This document shows, one piece after another, positions 6,421-10,366 of a stretch of 10,366 bases of DNA (positions are counted from its first letter, which is position 1; each line of letters begins with the position of its first letter). A program made the position numbers and the translations under genes. The notes below the pieces were generated by a model that was not told where the DNA came from, ran no database searches, and was given only the letters and a program-made list of their open reading frames with translations. Source of the stretch: CAZQEC01 sp964591565 (GTDB taxonomy: Bacteria > Patescibacteriota > UBA1384 > CAJBMM01); assembly GCA_964591565.1 (NCBI GenBank), contig CAZQEC010000032.1:1-10366 (forward strand), given 5' to 3'.

Positions 6421-6789
6421 ATGGACAAACAACAAATTATTGAGCGGATGCAAAAAATTGACGATCTCAGTAGCAAAATAAAGGTAGCTAAAGAAATGTT
6501 AACAGACGCACTCGAAAATGACTCCGCTTACCAAGAAGTGGAAAATGAAGCCAAACAAGCTACAGACAAAAAGAAAAAACTGACAAACGAAATTTATAAT
6601 CTGGTCGAAAATCGCAAAGCGGTGGATGAAATCAAAGCGGCGCGGGAAGAAATTAGCACGCTTAAAGAGATACTTTCGGAAGAGTTAATTGAATATCGCA
6701 ATCAGCACAAAACCGAATCAATAGAGGGTCCCGACGGTCAAATGCGCATATTCAAGTTTTCAGTCAAACTTTCCGCCAAACCCCAGTGA
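6421..6789 (+). CDS. Small charged coiled-coil protein
   Basis: This is the only plus-strand gene in the window. The 122-residue product is almost entirely helical, with heptad-like spacing of Ile/Leu/Met among Lys and Glu (residues 1-97), and ends in a short different segment with GPDGQMRIFKFSVKLSAKPQ that looks like a beta hairpin. There is no signal peptide, membrane segment, Cys or catalytic motif. I do not recognise the family. The start is ATG 6421, 5 nt behind AGGAG; a GTG at 6415 overlaps that site and is rejected. It has its own TATAAT promoter and is convergent with the HAD gene (41 nt between stops). Confidence 0.78.
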   Translation: MDKQQIIERMQKIDDLSSKIKVAKEMLTDALENDSAYQEVENEAKQATDKKKKLTNEIYNLVENRKAVDEIKAAREEISTLKEILSEELIEYRNQHKTESIEGPDGQMRIFKFSVKLSAKPQ

Positions 6790-6829
6790 TTATTAAAAAC
6801 AATAGACACAGTAGTTTTAATCGAGTGTC

Positions 6830-7447
6830 TTATCTGTCTTCAAGATAACGTTCCATTTTTTGTCGAAAATGATCAAAGTTTGTGTACATCTCGGCGTGCC
6901 AACCAAATTTTTGCGCAGCGCTTACAGCTTTAACCTGATCGTCCCAAAATAGTATCTCTGATTTTTCATACTGGCCTATTTTATCATTCACAGCGCTGAA
7001 AAACTCTTGGTTTGGTTTTCTGAATCCAATGGCAAAAGAAGCGATAAATCCATCAAATGCGCTCTCGAAACCCATCTTATTCCTCATATAGTTCGCTCGA
7101 TATTTTTCCTGATTTGTCGCCACAAAGCATTTAATACCCCCATAACGTAACCCCTGAATATATTTTATTAAGAGTTCATCGGGTTTATGCTCGGAAGAAA
7201 ACCAATACTTGAGTAGTTCATCAACGGTACCACCAAAACCCCACCTCGAAAGATACGGTGCAATTTCGACCTTGAGATCTGCTTTTCCAATCATGCAACG
7301 CTGAAACTGATCGATAAAAAACGGCTCAATTTGGCTGTATGGAATACCATAATCATGTGCCAATATTTGGCTCCACTGCTCTGCATGAATCAACACCCCA
7401 TCCGCGTCAAAAACGACTGCTTTGATGTTTCCCATTGGGTTATCCAT
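6830..7447 (-). CDS. HAD-superfamily hydrolase
   Basis: The 205-residue cytoplasmic protein has all four HAD motifs: the nucleophile loop DADG (Asp14, Asp16), motif II Thr111 in CFVATNQ, motif III Lys144 in GFRKPNQEFF, and motif IV Asp169-Asp170 in LFWDDQ. A helical cap between about 20 and 85 places it with the small phosphatase-like subfamily. Substrate unknown. ATG 7447 is used because AAGGAG lies 6 nt upstream; a second in-frame ATG at 7435 is possible. The Shine-Dalgarno overlaps the stop of the HExxH gene, whose end is only 3 nt away, so the two are cotranscribed. Confidence 0.9.
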   Translation of the reverse strand: MDNPMGNIKAVVFDADGVLIHAEQWSQILAHDYGIPYSQIEPFFIDQFQRCMIGKADLKVEIAPYLSRWGFGGTVDELLKYWFSSEHKPDELLIKYIQGLRYGGIKCFVATNQEKYRANYMRNKMGFESAFDGFIASFAIGFRKPNQEFFSAVNDKIGQYEKSEILFWDDQVKAVSAAQKFGWHAEMYTNFDHFRQKMERYLEDR

Positions 7448-7450
7448 AAT

Positions 7451-7834
7451 TCACTCCTTAATTTCATAGCGACTTCCGCTCAAACGATACGCTTCATCCT
7501 CGTATTTATTCTGACGATAGCCGTGCTTAAAATACTCAATGTAATAAAGTAACGGATGCAAAAACGGCTCCCTAATCCATTGGTCAACATGGATCAGTTC
7601 GTGTTCAAGATCGGCTTCATCTGCATCTGGTCCAAGTAATATAGCATGACCTGTTACAGTGGCTCGCGCACCTTTTAGCCAAGGTGTCATGCTTGTCCAC
7701 CAAAAACACTTAATTGAAAAAATAAAGGCAAGTCTATTTATATCAAACCGAACTTTTTTGGGAATTGATATTAAAGCCACAAAAAAACCGATGATCGTGA
7801 ATGGCAGATTAAGTATAAAAGCAACGTACTTCAT
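7451..7834 (-). CDS. Small membrane protein with HExxH zinc-metallopeptidase-like motif
   Basis: The 127-residue product starts with a hydrophobic segment (about 5-24) and has HELIH at 78-82 in a helix (DLEHELIHVDQW), the zinc-binding signature of zincin metallopeptidases. Glu112 or Glu114 in KYEDEAY, about 30 residues on, could be the third ligand, giving a gluzincin-like arrangement. This is very short for an active peptidase and it may instead be a minimal domain like the HExxH proteins of unknown activity. Family not identified. Start ATG 7834 has a short AGGA upstream. It follows the NlpC/P60 gene by 12 nt. Confidence 0.72.
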   Translation of the reverse strand: MKYVAFILNLPFTIIGFFVALISIPKKVRFDINRLAFIFSIKCFWWTSMTPWLKGARATVTGHAILLGPDADEADLEHELIHVDQWIREPFLHPLLYYIEYFKHGYRQNKYEDEAYRLSGSRYEIKE

Positions 7835-7846
7835 TGTTCCTACACG

Positions 7847-8275
7847 CTAGATTATTCTTTTTATCACCGTTAAATCATCACGATTCAAAAAATCCTCAAC
7901 TGACTCCTCAATCACCGATCCACCACCTTCATTTTCAGATTTCCACCGCGCGTTAATGACCTGACCGTCACCAACATACATCGCCACGTGACCAATACCT
8001 TGCGGAAACTGTGGATTATAACGCCCCCATTTACCTCGAATAAAAAGGAGATCACCCATTTGAAGTGTGTCCGATTTTGGCTCAACAACGTGCCCAAGTA
8101 TCGCTTGATCAATGGCCTTTCTGGGTAATTCGACCCCAATTTTTTTGTAGAGATACTGCGTAAAACTGGAGCAATCAAAAACCTGCGGTGCTTCTTCTGG
8201 CTTCGCCCCATATCGGTACGGCTTGCCAAGTAATGACTTTGCTTCCTTGATTAATATATCCGTTTTATTTTCCAT
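7847..8275 (-). CDS. NlpC/P60-family cysteine peptidase
   Basis: NlpC/P60 enzymes typically cleave D-gamma-Glu-diaminopimelate bonds in peptidoglycan peptides. The 142-residue product is a bare catalytic domain: KSLLGKPYRYG (13-23), Cys35 in VFDCSSFTQYLY, the LQMGDLLF strand (71-78) and His96 in GIGHVAMYVGDG. The third catalytic position, 12 residues after the His, is Asn108 (VINARW) rather than the usual His, an accepted variant. No signal peptide or anchor is visible, so it would stay in the cytoplasm or leave by another route. It lies 21 nt after fic, with TAGGAAAG as Shine-Dalgarno. Amidase activity on recycled wall fragments is an alternative role. Confidence 0.9.
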   Translation of the reverse strand: MENKTDILIKEAKSLLGKPYRYGAKPEEAPQVFDCSSFTQYLYKKIGVELPRKAIDQAILGHVVEPKSDTLQMGDLLFIRGKWGRYNPQFPQGIGHVAMYVGDGQVINARWKSENEGGGSVIEESVEDFLNRDDLTVIKRII

Positions 8276-8296
8276 GACACTTTCCTAGTATTCTGA

Positions 8297-9271
8297 TCAT
8301 TCTGTTACGATATCCTCTTTGTACTCAAATGCATGGTCAAGTGGTCCCTGCACAAAATCCGGCCATTCTTCTTCAGGATCGACGCTGATGTCTATAATAA
8401 ATTTAGAAAAATCGCTTCGGATATTCATTCTGCGCTGATTCATTTTCGCTCTAATTTCTGTAGGCAATTCATCAATAACATAAAAATTCACATCGCCATG
8501 TGAGCAAGCATGCCCATATTGTACCTTCTCCTCCTCAGTCAGGACATCATTTACTGCCAAATATCCTAGTTGCTCAAAATCAAAGGGGTGCCATGGGGAA
8601 TCTTCCTCTTCAAGATGCGCACAGTAAACACGTCTCTCTTTATCATAATCCCAACCTATGTCGCGCTCGTGAAGAGCGTAAAAAAAATATCCCATATTCT
8701 GTTGATGATGATATATTTTCAATTCCTGCGGGCGGGTGGCTACCACTTGCTCAATGTGTTTTGGCAAATTCACTGGATCTTTTTGAACATGTGGCGAAAA
8801 AAGAAAATAGCATAGCCTGGCTGTTCTGCCATTACTATCAGCAAATAAATGCAAATAAATTATTGCATTGAATAAAGTCCGTGCAACATATTGAGGGATG
8901 TCGGGGATATCTTTATCTATTAATTCCTTTAATTTAGTAAAAGTATCCTGCAGTATCTCGGTGCGTGCCTCCATGATTGGCGGAACTATCTCCGCAGAGG
9001 AAGACCCCATAAAATTCGTTACAATACCTGATTCATGTTCCAATATTGCACGTTCTTTGATCGGGATGTTGGCCACAAGACCATTAACTCGTTTCAATAG
9101 ATCAACGAACTGATCATAATTCAATCCTCGCAGAAGCTCAACAAAATATTCTGGTTTAGCTATGTTTTCAGGTCCCACTAAGCGGTTTAGGAATTCTAAA
9201 GTATGCTTAAAACCTTCTTGTCTGGCCTGTTGCTCCATCTCTCGTTGCGCAATCAGATGCTCATATAACAT
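8297..9271 (-). CDS. Fic-domain protein (putative AMP/nucleotidyl transferase)
   Basis: Fic enzymes usually transfer AMP from ATP to hydroxyl side chains of target proteins. The 324-residue product carries the motif HLFADSNGRTAR at 141-152, matching HxFx(D/E)GNGRxxR with Ser146 replacing the usual Gly and Leu142 replacing Pro. The preceding region (about 70-140) fits the Fic core, including a flap near GSSSAEIVPP and the helix before the motif (YVARTLFNAIIYL). The N-terminal 40 residues are charged and helical; residues 160-324 are a C-terminal region I do not recognise. No clear inhibitory (S/T)xxxE(G/N) helix is visible; SSSAE (90-94) ends in Ile and lies in the flap. The ATG at 9271 is 3 nt after the third micro-ORF. 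Targets are unknown. Confidence 0.85.
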   Translation of the reverse strand: MLYEHLIAQREMEQQARQEGFKHTLEFLNRLVGPENIAKPEYFVELLRGLNYDQFVDLLKRVNGLVANIPIKERAILEHESGIVTNFMGSSSAEIVPPIMEARTEILQDTFTKLKELIDKDIPDIPQYVARTLFNAIIYLHLFADSNGRTARLCYFLFSPHVQKDPVNLPKHIEQVVATRPQELKIYHHQQNMGYFFYALHERDIGWDYDKERRVYCAHLEEEDSPWHPFDFEQLGYLAVNDVLTEEEKVQYGHACSHGDVNFYVIDELPTEIRAKMNQRRMNIRSDFSKFIIDISVDPEEEWPDFVQGPLDHAFEYKEDIVTE

Positions 9272-9274
9272 GTT

Positions 9275-9361
9275 TTATTTCCCATGACATTTCTTATATT
9301 TCTTCCCAGACCCGTCCTCCTTCGCCCATTCGATTAATATCAGGGCTACGGCAGGACTCCG
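9275..9361 (-). repeat. Direct repeat, copy 2 of the micro-ORF body
   Basis: This 87-nt block is 80/87 identical to 9522-9608 (copy 1) in the same orientation. It covers the last 28 codons plus stop of the third micro-ORF. Within the final 20 codons the four differences are all synonymous. Confidence 0.93.
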
Positions 9362-9382
9362 CTCAATTTTGTATTCACCCAT
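9275..9382 (-). CDS. Micro-ORF 3 with half SEC-C motif (35 aa)
   Basis: The predicted 35-residue peptide begins MGEYKIERSPAVA, has a short helix (LILIEWAKED) and ends GSGKKYKKCHGK. That ending equals the second half of the SEC-C zinc motif (CPCGSGKKYKKCHG), with the two leading cysteines replaced, so only one Cys and one His of the zinc site remain. It starts 1 nt after the stop of micro-ORF 2 and ends 3 nt before the fic ATG, a packing typical of coupled genes; the sequence before the start (GGAAGATAAT) provides a weak GGAAG Shine-Dalgarno. Too short for most gene finders. Purifying selection relative to micro-ORF 1 supports coding; function unknown. It may bind where the SecA tail binds, or be a decaying duplicate. 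Confidence 0.6.
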   Translation of the reverse strand: MGEYKIERSPAVALILIEWAKEDGSGKKYKKCHGK

Positions 9383-9440
9383 ATTATCTTCCATGACAAT
9401 GTTTGTATTTTTTCGGTGTTCCATCGGGTTTTTTCGCTCC
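9383..9440 (-). repeat. Direct repeat, second copy of the secA 3' end
   Basis: This 58-nt block is identical at 57 positions to 9631-9688, which holds the last 18 codons of secA and its stop. The one difference changes Ala to Pro. It shows a recent duplication of the SecA tail. Confidence 0.95.
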
Positions 9441-9512
9441 CCACTTCTCCGCCAGTAGGCGGATACGAGGGGCACTCGCTATCATTTTGTAATAATCAGA
9501 ACTTATTTGCAT
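9384..9512 (-). CDS. Micro-ORF 2, carrying a copied SecA zinc-tail (42 aa)
   Basis: The predicted 42-residue peptide starts MQISSDYYKMIASAPRI, continues RLLAEKW and ends with GAKKPDGTPKKYKHCHGR, nearly identical to the SecA C-terminus. As in micro-ORFs 1 and 3, the CPC pair of the zinc motif is absent. Its S-A-P-R-(I/V) segment also aligns with A-P-R-V of micro-ORF 1, so it shares the overall plan. The 16-nt palindrome at 9448-9463 lies inside it and encodes part of residues 17-22. The ATG at 9512 is 7 nt behind AAGG and 9 nt after micro-ORF 1. Coding is less sure than for 1 and 3, because it could be a chance frame created by duplication and insertion. Confidence 0.45.
   Translation of the reverse strand: MQISSDYYKMIASAPRIRLLAEKWGAKKPDGTPKKYKHCHGR
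9448..9463. repeat. 16-nt palindrome TCCGCCAGTAGGCGGA
   Basis: Perfect 6-bp arms flank a 4-nt loop. A close relative, TCCGTCAGCTGGCGGA, lies in the 90-nt element at 3203-3218. Read on the minus strand here and the plus strand there, both are followed by GAAG (17 of 20 positions shared). It looks like an inserted mini-hairpin. Confidence 0.7.
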
Positions 9513-9521
9513 TTACAAACC

Positions 9522-9608
9522 TTATTTCCCATGACATTTTTTATATTTTTTTCCAGACCCGTCCTCCTTCGCCCACTCGATTACTCTCGGGGCTACGGCA
9601 GGACTCCG
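9522..9608 (-). repeat. Direct repeat, copy 1 of the micro-ORF body
   Basis: This is the partner of 9275-9361 (80/87 identical). Together with the secA-tail copies (9631-9688 and 9383-9440) it shows a duplicated two-part unit: SecA tail followed by micro-ORF. Confidence 0.93.
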
Positions 9609-9632
9609 CTTGATATGATGTTCATCTACCAT
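9522..9632 (-). CDS. Micro-ORF 1 with half SEC-C motif, overlapping the secA stop (36 aa)
   Basis: The ATG shares its first base with the last base of the secA TAA (TAATG), a classic termination-reinitiation arrangement. The predicted 36-residue peptide begins MVDEHHIKRSPAVAPRV, continues IEWAKED and ends GSGKKYKKCHGK, the second half of a canonical SEC-C motif. Interestingly, this ending is the short canonical form, unlike SecA's own longer GAKKADGTPKKYKHCHGR, so it is not simply copied from this secA. Basic tail, no signal or membrane segment. Cytosolic partner of SecA, SecB-like ligand or ribosome is conceivable, but unproven. Confidence 0.6.
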   Translation of the reverse strand: MVDEHHIKRSPAVAPRVIEWAKEDGSGKKYKKCHGK

Positions 9633-10366
9633 TATCTTCCATGACAATGTTTGTATTTTTTCGGTGTTCCATCGGCTTTTTTCGCTCCGCATGGGCAGGG
9701 GTCGTTTCGCCCGACTTTAGATGATGACAACGGCTTGGTAACGTCGCGATTTTTACTCTCGCTCTCCATCATTTTTTGAATGTTGTCGCTCTTTTTATCT
9801 GTTTTAATATTCTTTTCCGCATTAGATAAATCAGCCAAAACTTGAGCAGTGTCTTCCTCGGCCGCGCCAGTTAATTTAATTTTTTCCGTCTCGGCTGGTC
9901 GCTCTACAATTTCCACCCGAAAAATGGTTTCCGCTACAGTGGCGTCAATCGATTCTAATAATTGCTCAAACATGCGATACGATTCTTGTTTGTACGCTAC
10001 TAAAGGATCATATTGCCCGTAACCGCGCAGACCAATGCCTTCCCGCAAGCGATCCATATTGGTTAAATGCTCAATCCATAACACGTCAATCGCACGTAAA
10101 AAGACGCTCTTTTCAATGGCTCGCGCTAACTCGGCTCCAATCGCTTTTTCACGTTCCTGATGCAAACGGCGCACATAATCGAGTACCTGATCTAGTTGAA
10201 GAGCAGTCTCCCTAATATCTACACCGTATAAACGTTTGATTTCCTCTCGCAAAATCGGTTCTTCGCCACCCGATCCTAAATGTACTTCGAGCATGACGCG
10301 CAGACGATTCTCGAAAATCCGCATAATTTCGTCGGTCAAGCCACCGTCATCTTTGGCGATGTTTAA
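9632..10366 (-). CDS. secA: Preprotein translocase ATPase SecA, C-terminal part (5' end outside window)
   Basis: SecA is the motor that drives proteins through SecYEG. The 244 residues present cover the helical wing and scaffold: FLRAIDVLWIEHLTNMDRLR and GIGLRGYGQYDPLVAYKQES are near-diagnostic, followed by the helical segment FEQLLESIDATVAETIFRVE. A poorly conserved charged linker leads to the zinc tail RNDPCPCGAKKADGTPKKYK then HCHGR. Its zinc ligands Cys-Cys...Cys-His are intact, but the loop between the second and third ligands has 14 residues instead of the usual 8. The reading frame is open to the window edge. The TAA overlaps the ATG of micro-ORF 1, and the last 58 nt are duplicated at 9383-9440. 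Confidence 0.96.
   Translation of the reverse strand, partial: LNIAKDDGGLTDEIMRIFENRLRVMLEVHLGSGGEEPILREEIKRLYGVDIRETALQLDQVLDYVRRLHQEREKAIGAELARAIEKSVFLRAIDVLWIEHLTNMDRLREGIGLRGYGQYDPLVAYKQESYRMFEQLLESIDATVAETIFRVEIVERPAETEKIKLTGAAEEDTAQVLADLSNAEKNIKTDKKSDNIQKMMESESKNRDVTKPLSSSKVGRNDPCPCGAKKADGTPKKYKHCHGR

Noticed and set aside
6804..6830. AGACAC...GTGTCT inverted repeat between the convergent coiled-coil and HAD genes as a terminator
   Set aside because: The stem is only 6 bp with a 15-nt loop and no T-run after it on either strand, too weak to call.
8725..8990. SSSAE (Fic residues 90-94) as an inhibitory (S/T)xxxE(G/N) motif
   Set aside because: The next residue is Ile rather than Gly or Asn, and its distance from the catalytic motif places it in the flap.
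9275..9475. A single 66-residue ORF ending in GSGKKYKKCHGK
   Set aside because: The upstream part reads the secA-tail copy out of frame from a non-ATG start. The internal ATG at 9382, 1 nt after the stop of micro-ORF 2, is the better start.
1..10366. CRISPR array, tRNA, rRNA, insertion sequence or prophage
   Set aside because: No regularly spaced repeats, tRNA-like folds, transposase or phage genes were seen. The repeats present are short hairpins and one local duplication.
1..10366. UGA recoded as glycine or tryptophan
   Set aside because: TGA ends several genes at their expected length, and Walker A, SEC-C and other Gly-rich motifs use GGN codons.

Overview
The window looks like ordinary, gene-dense chromosome from an uncultured bacterium, most probably of the Candidate Phyla Radiation (Patescibacteria). 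This rests on small compact genes, almost all on the minus strand with short gaps, moderate-to-low GC, several short intergenic repeats of the type common in such genomes, and many small proteins without clear homologues. The lineage is an inference. TGA acts as a normal stop here (it ends ftsE, the HD gene, the gene at 3646-3993 and the plus-strand gene), so the Gly-UGA recoding of Gracilibacteria/SR1 is excluded.

Reading in the direction of transcription (right to left), the window opens with the 3' third of secA (10366-9632). Three tiny ORFs of 36, 42 and 35 codons follow (9632-9275). Each ends in a copy of the second half of the SEC-C zinc motif that also ends SecA. They are packed with stop/start overlaps or gaps of 1-9 nt and lead directly into a Fic-domain gene (9271-8297). 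The same run continues with an NlpC/P60 peptidase (8275-7847), a small membrane protein with HELIH (7834-7451) and a HAD hydrolase (7447-6830). A short coiled-coil gene with its own TATAAT promoter is the only plus-strand gene (6421-6789).

A second minus-strand group contains an HD-domain hydrolase coupled by ATGA to a membrane-anchored C39-like peptidase, thioredoxin reductase (trxB), an unrecognised 115-residue protein and a CsaA-like tRNA-binding-domain protein. After a 90-nt inverted-repeat element comes a promoter and the cell-division module: ftsE, ftsX, and a secreted coiled-coil protein with a C-terminal C39-like peptidase domain that runs off the left end. FtsE has no ATG, GTG or TTG upstream of its Walker A motif, but an AUA codon sits exactly where a start is expected, behind a promoter and a Shine-Dalgarno. 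The ftsE-ftsX junction is split by about 200 nt of repeats.

The genes serve export (SecA, CsaA), envelope and division remodelling (FtsEX with a C39 partner, a second C39, NlpC/P60, the HExxH protein) and redox balance (TrxB). The most unusual item is the array of half-SEC-C micro-ORFs between secA and fic. The two related copies differ only at synonymous sites in their shared C-terminal 19 codons, which suggests they are translated and selected.
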